DNA from: Thermodesulfobacteriota bacterium
GTDB lineage: Bacteria > Desulfobacterota > WTBG01 > CAIYCZ01 > CAIRTM01
Assembly (NCBI GenBank): GCA_028282925.1
Contig: JANQGV010000133.1
Span: forward strand, 1-46,050
Reading direction: 5' to 3'
Length of the DNA: 46,050 nucleotides
Notes under the pieces: model-generated
Told to the model about the DNA's origin: nothing
Databases searched by the model: none
Seen by the model: only the letters and a program-made list of their open reading frames with translations
Shown: positions 34,530 through 43,199 of the stretch, one piece after another
Numbering within the stretch: the first letter of the stretch is position 1
How the letters are laid out: each line of letters begins with the position of its first letter
Made by a program: the position numbers and the translations under genes

Positions 34530-34654
34530 GAGACTGCCGGAAAACATCCATCTACGGCGTTGCGCTCATCCTTCGTCGCTGCGACGTACCGACAAGTACG
34601 CCTCACTCCTCAGGCTTTCGCGCGCCTTGTATCTGAACCTTTTCCAACAGTCTC
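34530..34654 (+). repeat. Post-stop hairpin element, 125 bp
   Basis: Starts three bases after the TAA at 34524-34526. Left arm GAGACTGCCGGAAAA (34530-34544) pairs with TTTTCCAACAGTCTC (34640-34654) except a CC/AA internal mismatch. Inner hairpins are CGTCG/CGACG and CGTAC/GTACG. CATCTACGG is 19 bases in. This is the most typical copy. Confidence 0.9.
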
Positions 34655-34673
34655 TTGTAAATGCGGTAGTTTT

Positions 34674-34877
34674 ATGCTCTGGAAAACAAACAAGAACGGT
34701 AACAAAGAATTCCTCGGGGGTCAGGAAAGCCGGCATCTGGCCGAGCGCGCGGCCCTTGAGTGCGATATGTTTGTCGCTGATGATGAAGACGAGTGCGTCA
34801 GCGACGAACCCCGTTCCTGCTACAACTGCCGCTACCGCCGTTGGACCGCCACAGCCTTTGAATGCCTGAAGACGTAA
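34674..34877 (+). CDS. 67-aa Cys-rich small protein
   Basis: The open frame runs from 34560 through the hairpin element, but the ATG at 34674 is the more likely start, directly after the element. The product is acidic in the middle (ADDEDECVSDEP) and ends with CYNCRYRRWTATAFECLK, a Cys pair and a lone Cys that could bind metal. No ribosome-binding site is clear. It may be the last, weakly linked gene of the importer locus. Family not recognised. Confidence 0.5.
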   Translation: MLWKTNKNGNKEFLGGQESRHLAERAALECDMFVADDEDECVSDEPRSCYNCRYRRWTATAFECLKT

Positions 34878-34884
34878 ATTTTCT

Positions 34885-35080
34885 CACCACCCGCTTCGCT
34901 CGAGACACCGAGAGCACAGAGAAAACCCCCTCTTTTTATCTGCCGCGAGATACCGGCAGATAAAAAACTGCTCAGCTCTCCGGGCATTGTTTATACCTTC
35001 CTTAATCCCTTGAGGTTCCTTTTCCACAGGACCGTCTCCCGCCTGCGGAAAAGGCTCTTTCACTCCGTGCCTCTGTGGTG
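34885..35080. repeat. Palindromic intergenic element with imperfect terminal inverted repeats
   Basis: The ends share the motif CACCAC...GAG-CAC-GAG...AGAG in opposite orientation (34885-34916 and 35080-35056). Inside are a perfect 13-bp-arm hairpin TTTTTATCTGCCG / CGGCAGATAAAAA (34933-34966) and a 13-bp-arm hairpin CCTTTTCCACAGG / CCTGCGGAAAAGG (35018-35054). No gene is seen in 34878-35172. The first hairpin could also end transcription from the left. Confidence 0.6.
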
Positions 35081-35172
35081 AATAATCCTTGAAATTTAAA
35101 ACCCTTGCATTTCTTTTTCATTGAAGGCTATACTTCCCCTAAATTGCAACCTTCAGCCGAGAGAGATGTGCA

Positions 35173-35523
35173 ATGAGTGAAGAAAAAAAGAAAAAGGCCA
35201 AAAAAAAATTCCCCCGGAAAAACATAATCGCTCTTTTAATTTTCTTCGGCGTGCCCTTTTTTGCCTACCGCTCATGTACCTCCGGATATACCGACTATTC
35301 CTATTATGTTCATGCAAAGGACGAAGCCGTCTTCGCGGCCGTTCTAAAATCAACCGATGCCCGCATTATCAAACACGGCCGCAAGCTGCGTGCCGAAGTC
35401 CTCAGCCTCGATAGCGAAATCGACAACAGCGACGGCCCCGACCACGGCAAGCTTCGCTGGTACGGATGCAGCGGTATCGATTGCGACGAGGGCTGGGAAG
35501 GCAGCTTTGTACCGAGGAAGTAA
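35173..35523 (+). CDS. 116-aa single-span membrane protein, unknown
   Basis: A Lys-rich N-terminal tail (about 15 residues) is followed by one membrane helix (IIALLIFFGVPFFAY, about 18-33) and an extracytoplasmic domain that ends with two Cys (YGCSGIDCDEG). A ribosome-binding site GAGAGAG is present. No family is recognised. It is followed by 111 bp without a convincing gene and then the restriction-modification gene. Confidence 0.65.
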   Translation: MSEEKKKKAKKKFPRKNIIALLIFFGVPFFAYRSCTSGYTDYSYYVHAKDEAVFAAVLKSTDARIIKHGRKLRAEVLSLDSEIDNSDGPDHGKLRWYGCSGIDCDEGWEGSFVPRK

Positions 35524-35634
35524 GAGCACCGGAAGTAATGAAATAATTACTGATGCAGAAATCAGCTCTTCTAGAGCGTTTAATTGATAAAGCAAATGTA
35601 ATGAGAAAAGATTAGAAAACGAGGAAACAATTTA

Positions 35635-38600
35635 ATGTCTCTTTCAGGTTATGTAAAGCGCATCAAAAATGTTGCTAAAAAAACACATTCCGAATCAAAA
35701 CTCGAAGGCGAATTCAACCAAATTTTAAAAGAATGTCTTACAGGGTTTGATATTGATTTTGATCCTCACGTTAATGAAACGTTGAAAAGCATGGGTCTTT
35801 CACAAATTGATGCTGATCGGCCGGATGGAGTCTTTGGTCATATTGTTTATGACTACAAAGCTCCGGGAAACCTTTCCTCAGCTAAGGGGGTACGGGAATC
35901 TAAGAATCAAATTGAAAGATACCTTAATCGTATTACTGGTGGGCACAAATCAGACACGGCGGCATGTGGTCAATGGTTTGGCTACATTTGTGATGGAAAA
36001 ACCCTCCTATACTGTCGCTCAAATTCAAGGAATTGGCATTGGTCGAGGCCCCTACCAATAACAGAAAGTACACTACTCTTACTTGTACACGCCTATCGCT
36101 CATTGAAACGCAAGCCGCTCACAGCCCCGCTTTTAAGTAAAGCATTTGGTAAAGAATCGGAAGTTGCTCGAGAGCTTATTCGTGTTATGTGTTCCCATTT
36201 ATCAAAACCGCGACATAAGACGAATATGCTGTTTCGCGAATGGAAACGCTTGTTTGAACAAGTCTCAACATATGGCTTAGAACAACTTCCATCCCTGAAG
36301 AAATGGGCTATGGAAAATGGTATAGCAACTAAAAATGCTTCACATATTCTATTTGCAATGCATAGCTACTATAGCCTTGTGGTTAAAATCGTAACATCTG
36401 AGCTATTATCAATCTCTACCCATAGCAACTTTTCGGTCTGCGATGAAATTACGGCAACAAATACTATTGATGAACTGCATTCCGTAATGACTCGTATAGA
36501 AAATGGTGAGTATTATCGACGTTATCGAATAAGCAATTTTTTGGAAGGTGATTTTTTCAGTTGGTATATGAACGAACGCTCAAGACCTTTGGCTTCAGCC
36601 ATACGAGCGGTTGCACGAGAGTTTTTGCAGTTTGAACCAGCGAGTGCCATTCTCTTACCAGAAGCCAAACAAGATCTTTTAAAAGAGTTTTACTCTTCTC
36701 TGGTTGATGAGCAGATTAGGCATGATCTTGGCGAATATTATACTCCTGACTGGTTGGCGCAGCACCTTTTAGATCAAGCAAATTATATAGATGATGTAAA
36801 AACTAAAGTTCTAGATCCAGCCTGCGGATCAGGAACTTTCCTTGTTGAAGCAATTAAGAGATTGAAAAACGCATGTGAAGCCAAAAATTTCTCTGCTCTT
36901 AAAACGCTCGAAACAGTCCTAACAAACATCAAAGGGCTTGACCTCAACCCTTTGGCCGTAATCTCTGCCCGCGCTAATTACATTTTGTCAATTTACGATC
37001 TTGTCTTTGACCTTGGTAGAGACATAGAATTGCCGGTTTATTTGGCCGATTCTATCAACGTTCCTGTTGAAAAGGAGGATAAAGAGGGTTCAAGGTATCT
37101 TGAATACTTCCTTGATACAGAAGTTGAAGACTTTATGCTTGAAATACCATGGGAGCTTGTGCATGCACAACTTATTGGCCAAGTTCTTCTTACATGTGAG
37201 GACGCTATTTTAAAAGGACTTCCTTTTAATCGCTTTCTAAATACACTGAAGAAAGATGAGCAAATTTTGCCGCTTTTGTCCGACTCTGTCGTAGAAAGAT
37301 TACAAAATTTTTATGAAGTAATTGAATCTCTGGAAGCTCGAGATTGGGACAGGATATGGTGCCGCATCATCAAAAACAATTTTAGCCCTCGGGGCTTTGC
37401 TCCCTTTGATTTAATCATCGGTAACCCTCCGTGGGTAAGGTGGAGTAGGCTGCCAGAATCGTACCGCAAACGGGTGAAAAGTTTTTGCAATTATTACGGG
37501 CTTGTTTCTGGGCGAGGATACACCGGTGGAATTGAAAGCGATATATCTACTGTAATCACTTTTAGTGCCGCCGACAATTGGCTGCGAGATGGTGGGAAAG
37601 TTGCATTCCTTATAACCTGGACGGTGTTTAAGAGCAGTTCTGCACGTGGCTTTAGGTTAAGCAAACTCCCGGAGAATTCTGGCCTCAAAGTGAAACTGAT
37701 TGAAGATATGACCGGTCTGCAGCCATTCCCGGACGCTACGAATGAAACGGGTGTCTATATTGCGGAAAAAGTAACCCCTTCCAAACGCGCGCAGTTTTCA
37801 AAGGCACCTTGTAGAATCTGGATACCTAAGCGAGGTAAGTCCCGCGTTTCCCCTTCTTTATCGCTTAATGAAGTTTATGAATCCTGCCAAATAGAAAAGG
37901 GTGCGGCATGCCCCGTTGGGGAGTGGGGCACGCCGTTGTTTACAGGTGACATTACACATTTTAATCAGTCGGTCTTTCTGAGAGGAAAGAGTTCCTACCT
38001 GGACGTCTCTCATAGGGGAACAGTCTCCGACTGTGCTCGTGTATATTGGGTGAAAGTACTTCGTTATTCAACGGAGACAAATCGTACACTTATCCGAACA
38101 TTAACCGAAGAGGAATTACCTCGAGCTCGCGCAGTCGACCCCATTGAAGGTGCATGGATTGAAGCAGACCTTTTATATCCTCTCATGCGAGGTCGTGATT
38201 TGGGGCGTTACTGTATATCAACAGAAAATTGGTATCAAATTATTCCAAATGCTCATTATGAAAATTTGGAATCCGAGGAGGTTTTTGCTGATAAATATCC
38301 TTTAGCTTATTCATATTTTAAAAATTATGAAGAAATCTTGATAAACCGATCATCTTATAAGCGTTATCAAAAGCATTTACCCTTTTATGTTATTTATTGT
38401 ATAGGTGATTATTCTTTTAGTTCATACAAAGTTGTTTGGATGGAACAACAAGCACCAGAATTATTTCGTGCAGCGGTTATTTCAGAATACGAAAAATCTA
38501 TATTACCCAATAGACTTCTTGTCCCAGACCATAAACTGTATTTTGCAGAATTCAACTCTAAAGATGAAGCACATTACCTCTGTGGATTTCTCAATTCACT

Positions 38601-38829
38601 TCCTGTACGCACGTGGCTTGGGGGATTTTTGCTTGGTAAGCAAATTGGAACGACCATATTTGAACACATGGGAGTTCCAAAATTTGACCCACAATGTGAT
38701 GTTTGCAGGGCTATATCAACTATTTCTGAAAACACTCATTTAGAACGCACAGGGACGCACGAGAAAAAATATTTGCAAGAAACAATTGAAAAAAAGCTTT
38801 CAGAATATGTAAGAAAAGTTTGCTCATAA
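35635..38829 (+). CDS. Single-polypeptide restriction-modification enzyme (type IIG-like) with N6-adenine methyltransferase
   Basis: A 1064-aa protein. The N-terminal part has a PD..DYK nuclease-like motif (P63-D64 in ADRPDGVF and D73-Y-K75 in VYDYKAPG). A helical region follows. The methyltransferase core starts near 375 (GEYYTPDWLAQHLLDQ), with AdoMet motif I DPACGSGTFLVEA near 394 and catalytic motif IV IIGNPPWVRW near 592. The last third looks like a target-recognition domain. It would cut and methylate the same sequence. The gene is visibly more AT-rich than its flanks, and no separate S or R genes are adjacent, so it looks horizontally acquired. The ribosome-binding site GAGGAAA precedes the ATG. 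A BREX PglX-like identity is not favoured because no other BREX genes are present. Confidence 0.85.
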   Translation: MSLSGYVKRIKNVAKKTHSESKLEGEFNQILKECLTGFDIDFDPHVNETLKSMGLSQIDADRPDGVFGHIVYDYKAPGNLSSAKGVRESKNQIERYLNRITGGHKSDTAACGQWFGYICDGKTLLYCRSNSRNWHWSRPLPITESTLLLLVHAYRSLKRKPLTAPLLSKAFGKESEVARELIRVMCSHLSKPRHKTNMLFREWKRLFEQVSTYGLEQLPSLKKWAMENGIATKNASHILFAMHSYYSLVVKIVTSELLSISTHSNFSVCDEITATNTIDELHSVMTRIENGEYYRRYRISNFLEGDFFSWYMNERSRPLASAIRAVAREFLQFEPASAILLPEAKQDLLKEFYSSLVDEQIRHDLGEYYTPDWLAQHLLDQANYIDDVKTKVLDPACGSGTFLVEAIKRLKNACEAKNFSALKTLETVLTNIKGLDLNPLAVISARANYILSIYDLVFDLGRDIELPVYLADSINVPVEKEDKEGSRYLEYFLDTEVEDFMLEIPWELVHAQLIGQVLLTCEDAILKGLPFNRFLNTLKKDEQILPLLSDSVVERLQNFYEVIESLEARDWDRIWCRIIKNNFSPRGFAPFDLIIGNPPWVRWSRLPESYRKRVKSFCNYYGLVSGRGYTGGIESDISTVITFSAADNWLRDGGKVAFLITWTVFKSSSARGFRLSKLPENSGLKVKLIEDMTGLQPFPDATNETGVYIAEKVTPSKRAQFSKAPCRIWIPKRGKSRVSPSLSLNEVYESCQIEKGAACPVGEWGTPLFTGDITHFNQSVFLRGKSSYLDVSHRGTVSDCARVYWVKVLRYSTETNRTLIRTLTEEELPRARAVDPIEGAWIEADLLYPLMRGRDLGRYCISTENWYQIIPNAHYENLESEEVFADKYPLAYSYFKNYEEILINRSSYKRYQKHLPFYVIYCIGDYSFSSYKVVWMEQQAPELFRAAVISEYEKSILPNRLLVPDHKLYFAEFNSKDEAHYLCGFLNSLPVRTWLGGFLLGKQIGTTIFEHMGVPKFDPQCDVCRAISTISENTHLERTGTHEKKYLQETIEKKLSEYVRKVCS

Positions 38830-38870
38830 ACAAAATAATTTCTACGTTAATTTGATTTGAAAGGCAAAAC

Positions 38871-39479
38871 ATGCGATTTCAGTTTGTGTTCACAATGGCA
38901 TGTCTTTTTGTTTTTGCAATAGTCGCTCCTAATGTTTGTGCGGAACCGGTAAAAAAGCCATATCCCTTCAAAGACATTCCCTTTGAGAAAGCTACATATG
39001 ACCAGAGTTTTTTTTCAAACATTTTGTTGGAAAAAGATACGGCGTGTTCGGCAAAATATGAAGCTGAGTATAGGGCCATAAAGCAGCATTTTCCAGAAAG
39101 CGTTGTTACTCCCTTTGCTTTCAGTGATTTGCCCACCCTTGATGCTGCCGGTAAAACCGTCATCATCGTTTTCAAAGACCACGCCGATACAAAGCTGCAA
39201 GAATTTTTGGAAAGGTTCCTGCCCATACAACCTTTTGCCGGGCAAAGTAAAGAGGAAGGGACGGTTATAAGCTTTACCCATGTTGGGGAAAACGGGGCGA
39301 AGTTTTTAATCGTCAAGCAGGCGTTCGACTTTCAGTCGGCCAACATGACCGGCAAAGGGCTGGGGTATGTGGCCAACTTTTTATCAGGGGTTGCAAAGGT
39401 TTCGTCATACAAAAGCCGGTTCAAAAGCTATAAGCCAAGCGATAATTATAGCTCGTATAAAAAGCAGCCGGGAAAATAA
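38871..39479 (+). CDS. Exported 202-aa protein, unknown
   Basis: A signal peptide (hydrophobic residues about 5-20, cleavage near NVCA) is followed by an alpha/beta domain of about 150 residues with no family I recognise. The C-terminus carries the tail SSYKSRFKSYKPSDNYSSYKK, whose nucleotide sequence is repeated at 40013-40048. It is 41 bp downstream of the restriction-modification gene and may share its transcript. Confidence 0.65.
   Translation: MRFQFVFTMACLFVFAIVAPNVCAEPVKKPYPFKDIPFEKATYDQSFFSNILLEKDTACSAKYEAEYRAIKQHFPESVVTPFAFSDLPTLDAAGKTVIIVFKDHADTKLQEFLERFLPIQPFAGQSKEEGTVISFTHVGENGAKFLIVKQAFDFQSANMTGKGLGYVANFLSGVAKVSSYKSRFKSYKPSDNYSSYKKQPGK
39414..39449 (+). repeat. 36-bp direct repeat, copy A (coding)
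   Basis: AGCCGGTTCAAAAGCTATAA and following bases occur again at 40013-40048 with two mismatches in 36. Here it is read in the frame SRFKSYKPSDNY. Confidence 0.85.
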
Positions 39480-39558
39480 AGGGCAATTGTTTTTTTAGGC
39501 TTGTAGTATTAGCAGGGGCACTCGAAGTAAGCTTGAAAAACATTATGAGGGGAAAACT

Positions 39559-40032
39559 ATGAAGAAATTGTTTGTAGTGGCAATTTTTACTCTGCTGTTT
39601 GCGCTTGTAGCCTCCACGGCAAGCGCCGGATGGAAGATTACCCAGCTGACCGATAATGCAGACACCAATTGGAATCCTAAAATCAATGACAACGGACATG
39701 TTGTCTGGGCCGGTGATGATGGGTCAGATCTGGAGATATTTATTGCCCAGCCCGATAACAGCACAACTCCTTCCTGCCTTGCAGAACAGTTATTTGACAG
39801 GAATGATCCCAAATTGGAAACAGTAAGGCGGTTCAGAGATGAAGTGCTTTATAGCAGTGTCCTGGGGACCGGAATAATTGATGTATATTACAGACAATCA
39901 GATGACATGGTTGAACAGGTTAAAGCGAGCCCGTTATTGCGCAGAATGTATAAACAGTTGTTTGAGGCCATAATTCCAGTCATTAAAATTATGCTGGACG
40001 ATCCGAATAAAGAGCCGGTTCAAAAGCTATAA
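39559..40032 (+). CDS. Short exported protein: one TolB-like repeat plus CFI-like C-terminal domain
   Basis: A 157-aa product with a signal peptide (cleavage near ASAG). Then comes a single TolB/WD40-like repeat (ITQLTDNADTNWNPKINDNGHVVWAGDDGSDLEIF, residues 28-62) where relatives would have many. The C-terminal domain begins SCLAEQLF, then RRFRDEVL and VYYRQSDDMVEQVKASPLL, like 27080-28423. It looks like an internal-deletion derivative of a propeller protein. Compared with the fragment at 42766-42915 it also lacks 14 bases near the end, so the shared tail is read in a different frame and stops at EPVQKL. Ribosome-binding site GAGGGG. It may be functional or decaying. Confidence 0.6.
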   Translation: MKKLFVVAIFTLLFALVASTASAGWKITQLTDNADTNWNPKINDNGHVVWAGDDGSDLEIFIAQPDNSTTPSCLAEQLFDRNDPKLETVRRFRDEVLYSSVLGTGIIDVYYRQSDDMVEQVKASPLLRRMYKQLFEAIIPVIKIMLDDPNKEPVQKL

Positions 40033-40048
40033 GCCGAGTGATAATTAT
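40013..40048 (+). repeat. 36-bp direct repeat, copy B (frameshifted end)
   Basis: Matches 39414-39449 at 34 of 36 bases. Here the frame is shifted, so the reading frame ends at TAA (40030-40032) within the repeat. Confidence 0.85.
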
Positions 40049-40512
40049 TACTGTGGCTGCCCATCGCGGATCAATCCGGACATGGGCAGGTTAAAGTGCA
40101 GTGCCCCCATATGATAACCTGCGTTTTTGCATAATTCCTTCATACTACGGTTGGTAACAATCTTCACCTTTTATTTGTCTTGTCCGGCAGGACAAGTCTT
40201 GTTTGACAAGTCAATAGACGTTTTCTATAGCGACTCAAGGACAGTGCAATATACCTAAAGCACTGTAAAAACTTTTGTATTCACTAAATGATACTATCTG
40301 TTTTGTTGGCACCATTTTTGAATTTTGCGTGAGGTGTGTAACGGTCGGGGTCGGCTGATGCAGTGTCCGAATACATTGTAATAACCGTCTCTGTTTCATC
40401 TTGTTACCGAAACCTGGAGCACGTGTGGAATACTTTTGATTTGGTCTATTCATACGGCAAACAGAGGAACAAAAAACCAATTTTTCACTGATTAAAGGTA
40501 GGAGGGATTAAC
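40049..40512. other. Intergenic region without recognised gene
   Basis: No coding frame with support is seen on either strand. It holds an inverted repeat CTGCCCAT/ATGGGCAG (about 40058-40092) and a hairpin CTTGTCC/GGACAAG (about 40178-40195), the latter followed by TTTGACAAG. It precedes the chemotaxis receptor and must carry its promoter, which I could not place. No transposase remnant was found. Confidence 0.5.
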
Positions 40513-42645
40513 ATGAACCGGTTTGTTGTCTCAATAATAGTATCGTTAACGATAATTTCATCAGCTTCTGCGACCAGTGATTTTGACCGGTCCTCAAAGC
40601 GAAATAACACACAGGCTGCCCTGGAACACACAAGGGGGAGCGAGATCGAAAGATTTCAACATGAAGACCGGGCCGGGGAAGAAAACAGATACGCAGGAAC
40701 ACGTCAACCACTGGGGGGTGAACAGAAAGCAGGTCTTTCTCCACTTTGGTCGGCTGTGCTGGGCGGCATTGTTGCACTGGCACTCATGCTGTTAATTCTG
40801 AAAGGAGGAGTCAGTATGAGTTTTTTGAATAACATAAAAATTGGTTACAAAATAATCGGCATATCAACAATACTTATCCTGCTGATGGTTATTGTTTCAT
40901 TGTATGGTATTTTGAAAATGCGAAATATCGGTGAGGAAATAAAAGGAATTGCAGAAGAAGATATACCGCTGATCGAGATTGTTACCTCAATTACCAATCA
41001 TCAGATGCAACAGATGATACTGTTTGAGCGGGCGCTCAGATGGGGCGTAATTCTTAAAAAAAGCAAACATGCGCGTGATGAATTCAGGAAGGATGAAGAC
41101 GAGTTTGAAAAAATCGGCAGTATGGCCGATGAAGAGATTAAAAAAGCAGAAGAAATTGCTGAAGAGGCTGCCAGAAATGCAAAGACCGATGCTTTGCGTG
41201 AAGAATTTGAAGAGGTCGAAGGGCACCTCAGAGAAATTGACAGAGAACATGAAGAATTTGAAAAACATGTCCGGGAGGTGTTTGCACTTATTAGCCAGGG
41301 TAGGTTAAAAGAAGCAGAAGGGCTTGCTGAAAAGGTAGAAAGGGAAGGAGATGATCTTGATCACGAATTGGCAGAATTTCTAGTAGGCATTGAGAAGTTT
41401 ACGGAAAATGCCGTGTATATCGCAAAACGTGATGAAGAAGAAGCTGTTCGGGTAATGATTTTGCTCACCATAGCTGCTTTTGTCTTTGGTTATCTTATGG
41501 CTGTTTTAATCTCGTTCAACATAACCCGCCCCTTGAAGGAGGCTGTAGCCATGGCAGATCGGCTTTCCGAAGGCGACCTGACTGTTGATGTTACTCTGAA
41601 AGGGAGGGATGAGACGGGTCTTTTAATGCATTCGCTGAAAAATATGGTTGAAAAGCTTAGGAGCACCTGTATAGAAATCAAGAGCTCTGCAGATAACGTC
41701 AGGGTGGCATCAGACCAGGTTGCATCAACAAGTCAGCAATTAAGTTCAACATCCGAGCAAATATCCCAGGGGGCAACTGAGCAGGCATCTGCAGCAGAGG
41801 AGGCGTCCGCATCTATGGAGCAGATGGGAGCAAACATTAGGCAGAACGCAGATAATGCCCTCCAGACGGAAAAGATCGCTCTCCAGACATCAAATGACGC
41901 CAATGAAGGTGGAAAAGCAGTTGAAAAGACAGTCTGTGACATGAAAAAAATTGCCGAAAAGATTTCCATTATTGAAGAAATTGCTCGTCAGACCAACCTG
42001 CTGGCACTTAATGCTGCAATTGAGGCTGCCCGTGCAGGGGAGGCAGGCAAAGGTTTTGCCGTGGTTGCCTCAGAGGTTCGCAAACTGGCAGAACGGAGCC
42101 AGGTAGCGGCAGTTCAGATAAACTCGCTTTCCGCCTCAAGCGTTGAAGTAGCAGAAAGGGCTGGATCATTGCTGGATAAGATAGTCCCGGACATAAAAAA
42201 GAATGCAGAGCTTGTGCAGGAGATAAGTGCAGCCTGCAATGAGCAGAATGCGGGTGCTGCGCAGATCGGCAAAGCCATTCAGCAGCTTGATGAAGTGATA
42301 CAGCAGAATGCTTCAGCATCCGAGGAGATGTCATCAAGCAGTGAAGAGCTTGCAGCCAGTGCGGAAGAAATGTCAGGGCAAGCGCAAAGCTTGAAGGACT
42401 TAATATCTTTTTTCAAAACAGGTGATGAGCATGTAGCAGCCGCCGGACCTTCAAGGCAGACCGAAGGTACGGCCTCACAGAGCACTACAAAACAACAGCA
42501 GAAACAGGACAGAATAATAAACGAAAAGAAGGACCTTCCAGAAGTGGCACAAAACACTAAAAAGGGTGAGGGAATAACGCTTGATATGGGGGAAAAAAAA
42601 GGAAAGACGGAATCAGAAGACGATTCCGATTTTGAGAAATACTAA
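40513..42645 (+). CDS. Methyl-accepting chemotaxis protein with alternative internal start at 40816
   Basis: The full frame gives 710 aa; the ATG at 40816 gives a standard 609-aa receptor. Both starts have strong ribosome-binding sites (GGAGG seven bases before 40513, AGGAGG eight bases before 40816). The 101-residue extension has its own signal sequence (cleavage near SASA, residue 20) and a membrane helix (PLWSAVLGGIVALALMLLIL, about 77-96). The receptor proper has a membrane helix (about 112-135), a long helical periplasmic sensor rich in Glu/Lys, a second helix (about 318-341), a HAMP domain, and a signalling domain with the hairpin tip EEIARQTNLLALNAAIEAARAGEAGKGFAVVA. The tail after 640 is Gln/Lys-rich. 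It relays a signal to CheA/CheW; the ligand is unknown. Confidence 0.88.
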   Translation: MNRFVVSIIVSLTIISSASATSDFDRSSKRNNTQAALEHTRGSEIERFQHEDRAGEENRYAGTRQPLGGEQKAGLSPLWSAVLGGIVALALMLLILKGGVSMSFLNNIKIGYKIIGISTILILLMVIVSLYGILKMRNIGEEIKGIAEEDIPLIEIVTSITNHQMQQMILFERALRWGVILKKSKHARDEFRKDEDEFEKIGSMADEEIKKAEEIAEEAARNAKTDALREEFEEVEGHLREIDREHEEFEKHVREVFALISQGRLKEAEGLAEKVEREGDDLDHELAEFLVGIEKFTENAVYIAKRDEEEAVRVMILLTIAAFVFGYLMAVLISFNITRPLKEAVAMADRLSEGDLTVDVTLKGRDETGLLMHSLKNMVEKLRSTCIEIKSSADNVRVASDQVASTSQQLSSTSEQISQGATEQASAAEEASASMEQMGANIRQNADNALQTEKIALQTSNDANEGGKAVEKTVCDMKKIAEKISIIEEIARQTNLLALNAAIEAARAGEAGKGFAVVASEVRKLAERSQVAAVQINSLSASSVEVAERAGSLLDKIVPDIKKNAELVQEISAACNEQNAGAAQIGKAIQQLDEVIQQNASASEEMSSSSEELAASAEEMSGQAQSLKDLISFFKTGDEHVAAAGPSRQTEGTASQSTTKQQQKQDRIINEKKDLPEVAQNTKKGEGITLDMGEKKGKTESEDDSDFEKY

Positions 42646-42765
42646 TTCAGCTATGAGGAGTTGTTTTTATAGCTATTAAACAAACTCTTTCCGACAAATG
42701 CTGTTATTTTAGTGAACAGCCTGCACTTGATGCTGCCTGCTTTACCGGCAACATCGTTTTTAGAG

Positions 42766-42915
42766 ATTGAACAGGCTCAAGAGAGTCCATTATTGCGCAT
42801 ACCGTATAAACAGTTGTTTGAGGCCGTAATTCCGGTTATTGAAATTGTGTTGGATAATCCGAATAAAGAGACGTCCTATAAGGGCCGGGTCAAAAGCTAT
42901 TGGAAATACATATAA
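42766..42915 (+). pseudogene. Remnant of CFI-like C-terminal domain
   Basis: The frame IEQAQESPLLRIPYKQLFEAVIPVIEIVLDNPNKE matches VEQVKASPLLRRMYKQLFEAIIPVIKIMLDDPNKE of the gene at 39559-40032, and nucleotides match closely over about 39911-40030. The end (YKGRVKSYWK) corresponds to the tail of the gene at 38871 (YKSRFKSYK). The N-terminal part of the domain (Cys and RxFRD segment) is missing and there is no credible start, so this is a broken copy. The 42646-42765 stretch upstream holds nothing recognised. Confidence 0.7.
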
Positions 42916-42938
42916 TCAAAAGAAGAGCCCGCTCCTGC

Positions 42939-42972
42939 TTGACATACACATAATATTGCATTATATGTGTAT
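42939..42972 (+). promoter_or_regulatory. vapBC promoter with overlapping operator palindrome
   Basis: TTGACA (42939-42944), 17-bp spacer, TATATG (42962-42967). An inverted repeat with 9-bp perfect arms, ATACACATA (42944-42952) and TATGTGTAT (42964-42972), covers the spacer and -10. This placement suits autorepression by the antitoxin or the VapBC complex. Confidence 0.75.
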
Positions 42973-42992
42973 AGATAGAAGGAGTGATTATT

Positions 42993-43199
42993 ATGATGAA
43001 ACGTACAAATATCGTTCTTGATGAAAATCTTGTAAAAGCCTGTCTTAAGGCTACAGGGATGAAAACACAAAAAGAGTTGATTGACCATGCCCTTAGAGAG
43101 TTGTTACGACATGAGTCTCAAATGAAAATACTTGAACTTAAAGGAAATGTTCACTGGAAAGGTAACCTGCAATCCATGCGGCAGGGGCGAATTAAATAA
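42993..43199 (+). CDS. vapB: VapB-type antitoxin
   Basis: A 68-aa protein with an N-terminal ribbon-helix-helix (KRTNIVLDENLVKACLKATGMKTQKELIDHALRELL), as in DUF2191/VapB antitoxins, and a basic C-terminal tail that would bind the toxin. The ATG at 42993 is eight bases after AGAAGGAG; the GTG at 42984 lies inside the ribosome-binding site. The stop overlaps the toxin ATG by one base. The promoter palindrome just upstream fits autoregulation. Confidence 0.88.
   Translation: MMKRTNIVLDENLVKACLKATGMKTQKELIDHALRELLRHESQMKILELKGNVHWKGNLQSMRQGRIK

Noticed and set aside
34560-34673. N-terminal extension of the 67-aa Cys-rich protein
   Set aside because: The extension translates the 125-bp hairpin element, whose sequence is shared with other non-coding copies.
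35553-35615. 20-codon frame just before the restriction-modification gene
   Set aside because: Too short, no clear ribosome-binding site, no recognisable motif; a controller protein would be longer.
40049-40512. Possible insertion-sequence remnant or riboswitch before the chemotaxis receptor
   Set aside because: Inverted repeats are present, but no transposase fragment, target duplication or known riboswitch core (such as the c-di-GMP type) could be seen.
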